Assembly: GCA_964531265.1 (NCBI GenBank)
Contig: CAZHDW010000005.1
Span: forward strand, 56,838-120,837
From: Hominenteromicrobium sp964531265
GTDB taxonomy: Bacteria > Bacillota > Clostridia > Oscillospirales > Acutalibacteraceae
Direction: 5' to 3'
Length of the DNA stretch: 64,000 nucleotides
A program made the position numbers and the translations under genes. Numbering within the stretch: the first letter of the stretch is position 1; each line of letters begins with the position of its first letter. Positions 1 through 8,243 of this stretch are shown piece by piece. The notes beneath the pieces were generated by a model. It did not search any database. It was not told the origin of the DNA and saw only the letters and a list, made by a program, of their open reading frames with translations.

Positions 1-423
1 GGCGCACTTAATCAGTCGATCCTGCCGGTATTCGCACTCGGCCTCGGTACTTTGGCCTCCATCTCCCGTCTTACACGTACAAGTATGCTGGATGTTCTCG
101 GTCAGGATTACATCAAGACTGCAAAGGCTAAGGGCCTTGGCCAGTCCGCTATCATCCTCAAGCATGCACTGCGCAATGCTATCATGCCGGTCATCACGAT
201 CCTCGGCCCGACAATCGCAGGTCTGCTCACAGGCGGCTTCGTTGTTGAGAATGTTTTCTCCATCCCGGGCCTCGGCAGATACTTCGTACAGAGCGTTCAG
301 AGTCTTGACTATACAATGATCGCAGGCAGCACGATCTTCTACGGCGCATTCCTCATTCTCATGAACCTCGTAGTTGACGTTGCATACTGCCTTATTGATC
401 CGCGTGTTAAGTTGGAGGGTTGA
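1..423 (+). CDS. Oligopeptide/dipeptide ABC transporter permease, OppB/DppB type (5' truncated)
   Basis: The reading frame is open from the first base, so only the last 140 residues of an inner permease are present. The BPD_transp_1 coupling loop is visible (EAA-type stretch with TAKAKGLG, about residues 38-45 of the fragment), followed by the helix ending PVITILGPTIAGLL and the conserved VENVFSIPGLGR, which is diagnostic for the B-subunit of peptide importers. It ends in the usual DPRVKLEG tail. The next permease starts 4 bases after the stop. With OppC, OppD and OppF it forms a membrane importer for peptides; the binding protein must lie upstream of the window. Peptide specificity cannot be told. 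Confidence 0.95.
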   Translation, partial: GALNQSILPVFALGLGTLASISRLTRTSMLDVLGQDYIKTAKAKGLGQSAIILKHALRNAIMPVITILGPTIAGLLTGGFVVENVFSIPGLGRYFVQSVQSLDYTMIAGSTIFYGAFLILMNLVVDVAYCLIDPRVKLEG

Positions 424-426
424 TCC

Positions 427-1380
427 ATGGCTACAATTGAAAAATCCCGTTTTGAATGGATCGGCTCCGATCCGGAAAACAGAGAGGGCATTGCCCGCGA
501 AAGTATTACATATTGGAAGGACGCTCTCAATCGCCTTAAGAAGAATAAGGTTGCCATTGTATGTTTCTTCCTGATCTGTCTTATAATCATCACATGTATC
601 CTTCTGCCGTTCTTCTCACCGTTCAGCAGCAGTGAGCAGCATTTGGGCGAGGTAAATAAGGGCTTCTTCACACCGTGTACCGACGAGCGCTATGCAGGCG
701 AGGGTCATATGCATGTCTTCGGTACCGACCAGCTCGGCCGTGATATGTACACACGTGCCTTCGAGGGCGGCCGTGTTTCCCTTATTATTGCGTTTGCGGC
801 AGTTGCTGTTAACCTCATCATCGGCCTTATCTACGGAGGTATCGCCGGCTACATCGGCGGCATGGTAGATAACATCATGATGCGTATCGTTGAGATCATC
901 AACGGTATCCCGTACCTCATCGTTGTTATCCTCCTGCTCATGGTTCTCCCCAAGGGCATATTCACGCTTGTTATCGCATACGGCATAACGAGCTGGACAG
1001 GTATGGCGCGTCTTGTTCGCGGTCAGATACTCCAGCTTAAGAGCCAGGAATTTGTTGTTGCTGCTGAGGCTATGGGTGCAAACAGCTCCCGTATCATCGC
1101 ACGTCACCTTATTCCGAATGCACTTTCCGTTATCATTGTTAACATTACAATGGCTATCCCGAGCGCAATCTTCACAGAAGCGTTCCTCTCATATCTTGGC
1201 CTTGGTGTACCGGTTCCGCAGCCGTCTTGGGGCGTTCTGGCACAGGATGGTCAGCAGCACTTCATGGTATATCCGTATCAGCTGCTTATTCCGGCAGGCT
1301 TCATCAGCATTACTATGCTGTCCTTTAACCTGCTTGGTGATGGTCTGCGCGATGCATTTGACCCGCGCTTGAGGAGGTAA
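427..1380 (+). CDS. Oligopeptide/dipeptide ABC transporter permease, OppC/DppC type
   Basis: 317-residue second permease of the peptide importer. An N-terminal cytoplasmic stretch rich in charged residues precedes TM1 (about residues 42-63), then a periplasmic-side loop with FGTDQLGRD (typical of OppC/DppC), and a BPD_transp_1 domain with EAA loop AAEAMGANSSRII. It ends in GDGLRDAFDPRLRR, the standard C-terminus of the family. GGAGGG at 414-419 sits 7 bases before the ATG. The gene overlaps neither neighbour, but the ribosome site of the next gene is formed by its own last codons (GAGGAGG at 1371-1377). Confidence 0.96.
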   Translation: MATIEKSRFEWIGSDPENREGIARESITYWKDALNRLKKNKVAIVCFFLICLIIITCILLPFFSPFSSSEQHLGEVNKGFFTPCTDERYAGEGHMHVFGTDQLGRDMYTRAFEGGRVSLIIAFAAVAVNLIIGLIYGGIAGYIGGMVDNIMMRIVEIINGIPYLIVVILLLMVLPKGIFTLVIAYGITSWTGMARLVRGQILQLKSQEFVVAAEAMGANSSRIIARHLIPNALSVIIVNITMAIPSAIFTEAFLSYLGLGVPVPQPSWGVLAQDGQQHFMVYPYQLLIPAGFISITMLSFNLLGDGLRDAFDPRLRR

Positions 1381-1385
1381 GAACA

Positions 1386-2399
1386 ATGGCAAGAATTCTT
1401 GATGTTAAGGATCTTTCTGTATCCTTTGACACATACGCCGGCGAAGTTCAGGCTGTACGCGGCGTTACATTCCACGTTGATGAGGGCGAAGTCCTTGCAA
1501 TAGTCGGTGAGTCCGGCTGCGGTAAGAGCGTTTCCGCCCAGACTATAATGAAGCTGAATCCGATGCCGCCGGCAAGAATCAAGGACGGCTCCGTCGTTCA
1601 GCTCGGCGAGCACGACATCGTTGCAGCTTCCGAAAAGGACATGCAGAGCATCCGCGGTAAGGAAGTATCCATGATATTCCAGGACCCGATGACCTGCCTG
1701 AACCCGACAAAGCCCGTTGGCAAGCAGATAGTTGAGGCTATCAAGCACCACAGAAACCTTTCCACGGCGGAAGCTAAGGAAGAGGCTATCAAGTACCTCA
1801 ATCTGGTAAAGATCCCGAATGCGGAAGAGCGCGCAAAGCAGTATCCGCATGAGTTCTCCGGCGGTATGCGTCAGAGAGCTATGATCGCTATGGCTCTTTC
1901 CTGTAACCCGAAGCTCCTCATTGCCGATGAGCCCACAACAGCTCTGGACGTTACTATCCAGGCTCAGATCATGGACCTTCTGGCAGAAATCAAGGAGAAG
2001 ACAAACACAGCTATCATCCTCATCACACATGACCTCGGCGTTGTTGCTTCCATGGCTGACCGCGTTGCAGTTATGTATGCAGGTAAGGTCGTTGAGACAG
2101 GCACCTGCGAGGATATCTTCTATCGCAGCTCCCACCCGTACACACAGGCACTGCTCAAGAGCCTTCCGTCCGTTGAGATGTCCAAGGATGAGCGCCTTGT
2201 GTCCATTCCCGGCACACCGCCGGATCTTATCCGTCCGCCGAAGGGTTGCGGCTTTGCCGCACGCTGCACTCACTGCATGAAGATATGCCGTGAGGCACAG
2301 CCGGATGTATTCAAGATGGGCGAGGGTCATGAGGCATCCTGCTGGCTGCTCCACCCCGACTGCCCGAGCGCTGCTGAAAGAGGTGAGCCGAATGAGTAA
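1386..2399 (+). CDS. Oligopeptide ABC transporter ATP-binding protein, OppD/DppD type
   Basis: 337-residue ATPase. Walker A GESGCGKS (about residues 41-48), Q-loop FQDP, signature SGGMRQR, Walker B LLIADEPTTALDV and H-loop THDLG are intact. The C-terminal oligopeptide-transporter extension carries the family's cysteine cluster (GCGFAARCTHCMKIC...C). It pairs with OppF below as a heterodimeric motor for the two permeases. Its stop overlaps the start of the next gene by 8 bases, so translation is probably coupled. Confidence 0.97.
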   Translation: MARILDVKDLSVSFDTYAGEVQAVRGVTFHVDEGEVLAIVGESGCGKSVSAQTIMKLNPMPPARIKDGSVVQLGEHDIVAASEKDMQSIRGKEVSMIFQDPMTCLNPTKPVGKQIVEAIKHHRNLSTAEAKEEAIKYLNLVKIPNAEERAKQYPHEFSGGMRQRAMIAMALSCNPKLLIADEPTTALDVTIQAQIMDLLAEIKEKTNTAIILITHDLGVVASMADRVAVMYAGKVVETGTCEDIFYRSSHPYTQALLKSLPSVEMSKDERLVSIPGTPPDLIRPPKGCGFAARCTHCMKICREAQPDVFKMGEGHEASCWLLHPDCPSAAERGEPNE

Positions 2400-3360
2400 T
2401 CAGGAAAAGCTGATCGTCCTTGATGACGTATGCAAATATTTTAAGGTCTCCGGCGGTACACTTAAGGCCGTTGACCATGTTTCTCTGGATGTTTATAAGG
2501 GCGAGACTCTGGGTCTCGTCGGTGAGTCCGGCTGTGGTAAGTCCACACTGGGCCGTGTGGCTATGGGTATCTACCCGGCAACCTCCGGTAAGCTCTATTA
2601 TGACGGCGAGGAAATGAATCTGAAGAATGCCTCAACACGTTTCAAGTATGCTAAAAAGGCACAGATCATCTTCCAGGACCCGTATGCATCCCTTGACCCC
2701 CGTATGACCGTTTCCTCCATTATCGAGGAGGGTATGATAATCCACGGCATGTACGATGCAAAGAGACGTCAGGAGCGCGTATATGAGCTTCTGGAGCTCG
2801 TCGGCCTTAACCGTGAGCACGCAAACCGCTTCCCGCATGAGTTCTCCGGCGGCCAGCGTCAGCGTATCGGTATTGCCCGTGCACTTGCTATCGAACCGGA
2901 ATTTATCGTATGTGACGAGCCGATCTCCGCTCTGGACGTTTCCATCCAGTCCCAGATCATTAACCTGCTGCATGACCTTCAGCAGAAGCTCAACCTGACA
3001 TTCCTGTTTATCGCACATGACCTTAACATAGTCAAGTACATCAGTGACCGTATCGCCGTTATGTACCTTGGCAATGTTGTTGAGCTTGCAAGCTCCGATG
3101 AGCTTTACAAGAATACACTGCACCCGTACTCCAAGGCACTTCTCTCCGCTGTTCCGATTCCGGATCCGAGCGCAGAGGCACAGAAGAACCGCCAGATCCT
3201 CACAGGTGACGTTCCCAGCCCGATCAACACACCGAAGGGCTGCAACTTCTCCGGACGCTGCCCGGTTGCATGTGATAAGTGCAAGGAATCCAAGCCGACT
3301 CTTAAGGAGATCGTGCCGGGTCACTTTGTAGCTTGTCATCTGGTTGAGCCGCAGGCATAA
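2392..3360 (+). CDS. Oligopeptide ABC transporter ATP-binding protein, OppF/DppF type
   Basis: 322-residue partner ATPase. The start is taken at the ATG at 2392, overlapping the previous stop, because GAAAGAGGTGA at 2376-2385 gives a suitable ribosome site and the protein then begins MSNQEKLIVLDDV as in family members; longer in-frame starts run back into oppD. Walker A GESGCGKST, signature SGGQRQR, Walker B FIVCDEPISALDV and H-loop AHDLN are present, plus the C-terminal Cys-rich tail (GCNFSGRCPVACDKC). Last gene of the operon; an intrinsic terminator follows. Confidence 0.97.
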   Translation: MSNQEKLIVLDDVCKYFKVSGGTLKAVDHVSLDVYKGETLGLVGESGCGKSTLGRVAMGIYPATSGKLYYDGEEMNLKNASTRFKYAKKAQIIFQDPYASLDPRMTVSSIIEEGMIIHGMYDAKRRQERVYELLELVGLNREHANRFPHEFSGGQRQRIGIARALAIEPEFIVCDEPISALDVSIQSQIINLLHDLQQKLNLTFLFIAHDLNIVKYISDRIAVMYLGNVVELASSDELYKNTLHPYSKALLSAVPIPDPSAEAQKNRQILTGDVPSPINTPKGCNFSGRCPVACDKCKESKPTLKEIVPGHFVACHLVEPQA

Positions 3361-3364
3361 TATT

Positions 3365-3397
3365 AAGCCTTGCTCCGTAAAAGGAGCAGGCTTTTTT
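3365..3397 (+). terminator. Intrinsic terminator of the peptide transporter operon
   Basis: AAGCCTTGCTCC and GGAGCAGGCTT pair around a short A-rich loop and are followed by TTTTTT, 5 bases after the oppF stop. Confidence 0.9.
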
Positions 3398-3577
3398 GCT
3401 ATTTGATCCCGTCGGATTAGCTGTATGCGTAAAAAATCAGGGCTGATTTTACGGTTTAGCTTGCTATACGGATAAAAATAGATTATGATTAATATTATAG
3501 CGGTCGGGCAAGTTTGGGGAGCCCTGCCGTGGCTCGGCGCAGCCGGGCTTCAACAGAAAATGAAAGGAATGTTGAAA
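3398..3577 (+). promoter_or_regulatory. Promoter and leader region of the M28 peptidase gene
   Basis: Candidate promoter TTGCTA (3461-3466), 17-base spacer, TATGAT (3484-3489). Just upstream, about 3429-3452, lies an imperfect inverted repeat (GTAAA...ATCAG-GG-CTGAT..TTTAC) that could be an operator. The expected transcript leader (from about 3496) contains a GC-rich hairpin: AGCCC...GGCT-cggcgc-AGCC-GGGCT at about 3520-3551. No terminator tail follows it. Inferred by eye only. Confidence 0.5.
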
Positions 3578-4867
3578 ATGAAAAAGTATGATGAAAACAG
3601 AGCCTTTGAGCTGCTCAACAAAATCGGCTTCACCCGTGTTGGCGGAACCGCAGAGGAGCTTAAGGCAGCGGAGATACTTAAGGCAGAGTGCGAGAGCTTC
3701 GGCCTTAAGGCAGAAATAGAGCCGTTCGACCTTGAAATGGCAACTGTAGAGGCAGAGCTTGAGATACTCGAGCCGTATCAGAAGAAGTACACCGTGCGCG
3801 GCTATCAGTGCTGCGAAAGCACACCGGCAGAGGGTCTTGTAGCCGATTTCCTCTATGTGCAGGATGGCGATCCGGTGGATCTTGTTGACGCAAAGGGCAA
3901 GATCGTCCTCGTAAACGGCTTCCTTCGCATTCCGCTTTTCAGAACTCTTCTCAAGGCCGGCGTTGCAGCCATCATCACTATGGACGGCTCACTGCTCGAC
4001 AAGCTCGATGAAACAGACCTGCACCAGCGCAAGATTCGCGAGACACTCCGTGCCTTCGGCAATGTTCCGGCAGTTCAGCTCCGTGTTGCCGATGCAATGG
4101 ATATCGTTGCAAACGGCGCTACAAAGGCAAAGGTCGTAACAAGAAACGAGAACGTCATGCTCACCTCTCACAACGTTATCGCTGAGATCAAGGGCACAGA
4201 GCATCCGGAAGAGATCATCTCCTTCGGCGCTCATTTCGACTCCGTAGAGTTCTCCAAGGGCGTGTTTGATAACGGCGCAGGCTCTGTTATCAATATGGAA
4301 ATGGCACGCTACTTCATGGCAAATCCGCCGAAGCGTACAGTTAAGTTCTGCTGGTACGGCAGTGAAGAGATCGGTCTTTGCGGCAGTAAGGCATTTGTAC
4401 GCGACCACAAGGACGAGCTCGACAAGCATGTCCTCATGATAAATGTCGACGTTGGCGGCCCGATCCTCGGCTCCGATGTAGCCATGGTAATGGCAGGCGA
4501 GGACCTCGTACACTTCACAGATTACCTGATGAAGATCAAGGGCCTCTCCGCAAAGGTAAAGCAGAGCATCTATTCCTCCGACTCCGTACCGTTTGCAGAT
4601 GCAGGCGTTCCGGGCATCAACTTCTGCCGTTTCGGCTCCCAGGGTGCATCCTTCATCCACAACCGCTTCGATACAATGTTCTTCCTCTCCGCTGAGGCTC
4701 TCGGCAAGACCATTGAGATCGTTATGGAGTTCTCCGACGCTATCATCAACTCCGTCGTATTCCCGATTGAGAGAAAGATCCCGGATAACGTCAAGGAGGA
4801 CGTCGATAAGTACCTCTATAAGAAAGAGCTGGCAGAGGTAAATGCCAATACAGAAAGAGAAGTATGA
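3578..4867 (+). CDS. M28-family zinc metallopeptidase (aminopeptidase)
   Basis: 429 residues from the ATG at 3578, chosen because AAAGGA at 3563-3568 lies 9 bases upstream and the longer frame would add a leader-derived, non-conserved stretch. The M28 di-zinc site is complete: H219 (GAHFDS), D231 (FDNGAG), E263/E264 (GSEEIG), D291 (NVDVGG) and H361 (FIHNRFD). Residues about 90-180 look like an inserted PA-type lid domain (ILVNGFLRIPLF, AIITMDG). There is no signal peptide, so it probably acts on peptides in the cytoplasm. It follows a peptide importer but has its own promoter. Coupled to the next gene by an ATGA overlap. Confidence 0.93.
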   Translation: MKKYDENRAFELLNKIGFTRVGGTAEELKAAEILKAECESFGLKAEIEPFDLEMATVEAELEILEPYQKKYTVRGYQCCESTPAEGLVADFLYVQDGDPVDLVDAKGKIVLVNGFLRIPLFRTLLKAGVAAIITMDGSLLDKLDETDLHQRKIRETLRAFGNVPAVQLRVADAMDIVANGATKAKVVTRNENVMLTSHNVIAEIKGTEHPEEIISFGAHFDSVEFSKGVFDNGAGSVINMEMARYFMANPPKRTVKFCWYGSEEIGLCGSKAFVRDHKDELDKHVLMINVDVGGPILGSDVAMVMAGEDLVHFTDYLMKIKGLSAKVKQSIYSSDSVPFADAGVPGINFCRFGSQGASFIHNRFDTMFFLSAEALGKTIEIVMEFSDAIINSVVFPIERKIPDNVKEDVDKYLYKKELAEVNANTEREV

Positions 4868-5964
4868 TAACATATAAGCTTAATGAGATACCTCATCTGG
4901 TTCACGGCAGGACAAGCTCCTGCCGCGAGCCTTTGACGCTGTTCTGGACTGCATCGGCCCTTGAGCTGAATGTGCGCGCAGGGGAGCTGTGGGTGGAGCT
5001 TAATGCCGACTGGAGCACCTGCGAGCCGTGGTACAGCTTTGTGATAAACGGGGTGTACATGTCGCGAAGAATGGCCGAAAAGGGCACGCAGCGCGTCTGT
5101 GTGTTCCGTGGCATGGATCCCGGTGTTGTGAAGAATGTACGCATTATAAAGGATACACAGGCCATGTCCGGTGATCCTGACTGCCTGCTGCAAATATGCT
5201 CCGTCAGCACGGATGGCGAGCTTCTGCCCGTGGAAGAGCGCGGCATAAAGCTGGAGTTCATCGGCGACAGCATTACGAGCGGCGAGGCCGATATAGGTGC
5301 CAGAGAGGAGCAGGACTGGATACCCATGCTGTTCTCCTCGGAAAACAACTACGCCGTAATGGTCGGCAGGGCGCTGAATGCGGATATCCGCGTCATTTCA
5401 CAGAGCGGATGGGGAATAGGCTGCGCATGGAATAATGATCCTAACGGTGCTATACCGCCCATTTATGATGAGGTATGCGGTCTGCTCGGCGGCGACAGAA
5501 ATGCAAAGCTCGGAGTGCATGAGACAAATGACTTCAAAGCATGGCAGCCGGACGTCATCTTTATCAATCTCGGCACGAACGACTCCGGCTCATTCAATCA
5601 GCCGGAGTGGCGTGATGCTGCGACGGGAGCGAGCTTCCGCAATCGCCGCAATGAGGATGGCACCATGAATTCGGATGATGTGGAACGTCTCTGCGCTAAG
5701 GCGAGAGCGTTTCTCTCAAAGCTGCGTCAATGGAATCCAAAATCGCGCCTGGTTTGGGCGTTTGGAATGCTGGGTACTGAGCTGTCCGATGCGCTGAAAA
5801 GCGCTGTGGAGGCGTACAGCGCCGAAAGCGGCGATTCCAACGTGGACTTCCTTTCGCTGACGGATGATATAGAGCACCGCGGTGCAAGAAATCACCCGGG
5901 AGTTGAGGCTCACAGAACAGCCGCAAACGAGATAATCGCCTATCTCAACAGCACGATGAAATAA
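4864..5964 (+). CDS. SGNH/GDSL hydrolase with CE2-like N-terminal domain
   Basis: 366 residues. Residues about 1-125 form a beta-rich N-terminal region as in carbohydrate esterase family 2; the SGNH fold follows with the nucleophile in GDSIT (S136), a glycine block SGWG, the oxyanion Asn in LGTND (N239), and the His of NHPGVEAH (H344). CE2 enzymes deacetylate sugars, so an acetyl-ester or acyl-carbohydrate substrate is plausible, not proven. No signal peptide is visible. It shares the sequence ATGA with the M28 gene, so the two are made together. A terminator follows directly. Confidence 0.88.
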   Translation: MITYKLNEIPHLVHGRTSSCREPLTLFWTASALELNVRAGELWVELNADWSTCEPWYSFVINGVYMSRRMAEKGTQRVCVFRGMDPGVVKNVRIIKDTQAMSGDPDCLLQICSVSTDGELLPVEERGIKLEFIGDSITSGEADIGAREEQDWIPMLFSSENNYAVMVGRALNADIRVISQSGWGIGCAWNNDPNGAIPPIYDEVCGLLGGDRNAKLGVHETNDFKAWQPDVIFINLGTNDSGSFNQPEWRDAATGASFRNRRNEDGTMNSDDVERLCAKARAFLSKLRQWNPKSRLVWAFGMLGTELSDALKSAVEAYSAESGDSNVDFLSLTDDIEHRGARNHPGVEAHRTAANEIIAYLNSTMK

Positions 5965-5970
5965 TTTTTT

Positions 5971-6003
5971 GCAGGTCGGTTTACAGCCGGCCTGCTCTTT
6001 TTA
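5971..6003 (+). terminator. Intrinsic terminator after the SGNH hydrolase gene
   Basis: GCAGGTCGG / CCGGCCTGC stem with a short TTTACA-type loop, followed by CTCTTTTT. Confidence 0.85.
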
Positions 6004-6032
6004 TGCGCTGAATTATGCATTTTGAAATGAAA

Positions 6033-6169
6033 GTAAGAAATATTCAGAGAAATCGGAGTAAAAATCAGATGTAAAGGACATCTGCATTACGCGGCTGAAA
6101 AATATGCGCGTAATTCGACAAAATCGGCATATATAGCGTTATTTCTTACAAAAATGTAATATTTCTTAC
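6033..6169. repeat. Nested inverted-repeat element of unknown nature
   Basis: A 12-base arm GTAAGAAATATT at 6033-6044 is exactly complementary to AATATTTCTTAC at 6158-6169. Between them lie two perfect hairpins: CAGATGT-5nt-ACATCTG (6066-6084) and ATTACGCG-13nt-CGCGTAAT (6086-6114). A second, shorter copy of the right arm, TTATTTCTTACA, lies at 6139-6150 and could compete for the left arm. No ORF with a ribosome site and no convincing promoter is present. It could be a small structured RNA, a MITE-like remnant or a multi-site operator; the sequence does not decide. Confidence 0.55.
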
Positions 6170-6490
6170 ACGGGTCAAGGCTATGACCTTTACGCAAAAA
6201 TGAATCATGTGCGAAATAATATACGTATTTATTTTAAAAAAACTAATTTTATGGCGGGATTCTGTAAACCAACATGCATAAAAATTCATAATTTTGCAAA
6301 AGAAAAATATGTTCGACTGGTTCAGACTGTTACTTTTTTTACAAAATGCACAGAGATGAAAACACGAAAAAACAAAAAATCCCCGGTTTTTGAGCTGATT
6401 TTCGTCAAATAAACGTAGTTGCAAGTGATTATGTAAAGCCTTTTTTATGCAAAAGTCGTCATTTTGCACAAAAACTTCAACTTCAAAAAC
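6170..6490 (+). other. AT-rich intergenic stretch with small inverted repeats
   Basis: No gene is supported here. GGTCA-aggcta-TGACC (about 6173-6188) is a small hairpin. TTTTGCAAAA occurs near 6293-6302, and a perfect inverted repeat TGCAAAA-gtcgtca-TTTTGCA lies at 6448-6468, 22 bases upstream of the -35 box of the next gene, where a regulator could bind. Confidence 0.4.
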
Positions 6491-6519
6491 TTGACAACGC
6501 GACGTTTTGCCATTATACT
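6491..6519 (+). promoter_or_regulatory. Strong sigma-A-type promoter of the 3D-domain gene
   Basis: TTGACA (6491-6496), 17-base spacer, TATACT (6514-6519). The -35 is a perfect consensus. Predicted transcription start is near 6526, giving a ~150-base leader. Confidence 0.8.
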
Positions 6520-6525
6520 CTCAAC

Positions 6526-6677
6526 AAACCTTGACGGGAGAGCTATAGGCTGTTGTCGGACAGCCGGAATTACGCTCGGGGGAGACTGTTACAGGTTCAT
6601 CGGAGATCGGACGAGGAAGGCACTGCGGTGCGCTTCCAATAACGCGGCTGCGTCTCTAAAACGAAAGGAGCAGGAAT
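6526..6677 (+). ncRNA. Structured 5' leader of the 3D-domain wall protein (candidate cis-regulatory RNA)
   Basis: Three stems can be drawn: GGCTGT-6nt-ACAGCC (6549-6566); a longer arm CTCG...CGAG bracketing about 6573-6614; and GGAAG-g-CAC-tgcg-GTG-cg-CTTCC (6615-6637). The ribosome site AAAGGAG (6664-6670) follows. Genes for secreted 3D/Rpf-like wall proteins in Firmicutes are often under c-di-AMP (ydaO) riboswitch control, but the conserved ydaO blocks are not recognisable here, so the class is open. Confidence 0.45.
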
Positions 6678-8111
6678 ATGCGACATATAAGAAACGCGAA
6701 AAGAAGCGGTTTGCCCCGTATGCTGATCGTGACTCTGCTGATTGCCGCGATCACTGTGGGCTCGGTCGTTACGGCTGTGGCTAATTCCGTAGATATTACA
6801 GTTTATGACGGCGAGGATACTTATTCGTTCAGCATGATAGGCGCTGACAGCGAGAGTATTCTGGCACGTGCCGAAACAGAGGGTATGGAGCCGGTGTCGC
6901 CGATAGACGAATGTGTTTTCTCGGAATCCTCCACGGTATTGACAGTGAAGAGAAATGTTCGCCTTGTGGTTGAAGTGGACGGCGAGGTGCACAGCCTTGT
7001 TGTTCCGCGCGGTTCGGTCCTCGGTGATATGCTCGGCGATAACGGCATTGAGCTTTCCGAGCTGGACGAAATCAGTGTCCCGGCGGATAGTGAGCTTACC
7101 GCCGATACAAGGGTTACCGTAAGGCGCTCAAGCACTGTTGAGGTAATGGCGGACGGCAAGTCAAGCGAGGTATCCATTATAGAGGGCACTGTGGCAGATG
7201 CACTCGAGGCCGCAGGCATAGAGCTGCGTGCTGCGGATTCCGTTCAGCCCGGCAAGACCGAGGCTCTTGAGGACGGTATGCAGATACAGGTCAGCCGCAG
7301 GATCAGCATAACGATCAATGCGGACGGCGAAAAGAAGCCCGCAAGCGTTACGGCATACAGTTATGAGCAGGCGCTGGCACAGGCCGGTGTTAAGCTCTCC
7401 GAGGACGATCTTCTGTACAGCGTGACAGAGAATGGCGAGAAGACTGTAGAGCGCGGAGACTGCATTCTGAACGATGCAGAGGTGCGTGTTGAGCGTATCA
7501 CAAGAGAAGAGATAGCTCTTGAAGAGATAATAGAGCACGGCATTGTCTATCAGGAGGTCGACGGCAAGTACCGCGACCAGGAAAAGACAGTGACACGCGG
7601 CGTTGACGGCAAGAAGAGAGTCACATATGAGGTGACCTATGCTGACGGCGTTGAGGTCGCAAGAGAAGCACTTTCCGAGGAGATCATCAAGGAGGCCGTT
7701 GATGCCGTTATCGAACGCGGCTCAAAGCTCCGTGCCGATGCAATAGGCAATGGCACCTTTGTGGATCACACGGGCGCTACAGTCGGCTACGACTGGAGCA
7801 TAACCGGTGAGTGCACGGCATATTCGTGGGAGGCCGGCTCGGTCACCGCTATGGGCACATCCGTCCAGGTTGGCTATGTTGCCGTTAACCCGAATGTCAT
7901 CCCGTACGGCTCTCTGCTGTACATAACCTCTCCGAACGGAGAATGGAACTACGGCTACTGCTACGCAATGGATACAGGCGGAGCCGCAATGTCCGGCAGA
8001 ATAGTCGCCGACCTGTTCTACGACTCCGAGGATTACTGCAATGTATTCGGCAGACGCCAGATGACAGTGTATGTGATCGAGGAGGGCAAGTGGCCGGACG
8101 GCTGGAAATGA
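6678..8111 (+). CDS. Secreted DUF348 / G5 / 3D-domain cell-wall protein (YabE-like)
   Basis: 477 residues. A basic N-terminus and hydrophobic segment (about residues 15-35) act as signal or membrane anchor. Three ubiquitin-like DUF348 repeats follow (about 37-90, 93-150, 152-205; each with a V.VDG..... pattern), then a further repeat and a G5 domain (about 270-345, ending VTYEVTYADGVEV). The C-terminal 3D domain (about 375-477) has CTAYSW, VAVNPNVIPYGS, YAMDTGG and VADLFYDS, supplying the three conserved aspartates of the MltA-like double-psi fold. YabE/Rpf-like proteins cut or remodel peptidoglycan. AAAGGAG lies 7 bases before the ATG; strong promoter and structured leader upstream, terminator downstream. 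Confidence 0.92.
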   Translation: MRHIRNAKRSGLPRMLIVTLLIAAITVGSVVTAVANSVDITVYDGEDTYSFSMIGADSESILARAETEGMEPVSPIDECVFSESSTVLTVKRNVRLVVEVDGEVHSLVVPRGSVLGDMLGDNGIELSELDEISVPADSELTADTRVTVRRSSTVEVMADGKSSEVSIIEGTVADALEAAGIELRAADSVQPGKTEALEDGMQIQVSRRISITINADGEKKPASVTAYSYEQALAQAGVKLSEDDLLYSVTENGEKTVERGDCILNDAEVRVERITREEIALEEIIEHGIVYQEVDGKYRDQEKTVTRGVDGKKRVTYEVTYADGVEVAREALSEEIIKEAVDAVIERGSKLRADAIGNGTFVDHTGATVGYDWSITGECTAYSWEAGSVTAMGTSVQVGYVAVNPNVIPYGSLLYITSPNGEWNYGYCYAMDTGGAAMSGRIVADLFYDSEDYCNVFGRRQMTVYVIEEGKWPDGWK

Positions 8112-8116
8112 TAATC

Positions 8117-8164
8117 AAAGCTGCTGTATTCGTACTGCTGTGTACGATTACGGCAGCTTTTTTA
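8117..8164 (+). terminator. Strong intrinsic terminator after the 3D-domain gene
   Basis: Outer stem AAAGCTGC/GCAGCTTT and inner stem TCGTAC/GTACGA, followed by a T run. Starts 5 bases after the stop. Confidence 0.93.
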
Positions 8165-8169
8165 TATGC

Positions 8170-8198
8170 TTGACTTTTGCCCCGGGCAGGTATATTCT
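8170..8198 (+). promoter_or_regulatory. Candidate promoter of the GH30 gene
   Basis: TTGACT (8170-8175), 17-base spacer, TATTCT (8193-8198). A second reading, TATATT with a 15-base spacer, is weaker. Ribosome site AAGGGG at 8229-8234, 9 bases from the ATG at 8244. Confidence 0.5.
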
Positions 8199-8243
8199 TA
8201 GGCTAAGTTAACGGAACAAAATGCTCCGAAGGGGTGCTGTGCC

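Noticed and set aside
6526..6677. c-di-AMP (ydaO/yuaA) riboswitch
   Set aside because: Gene context fits and there is a CGGGGGA block, but the other conserved ydaO segments are missing. Kept as an unclassified leader.
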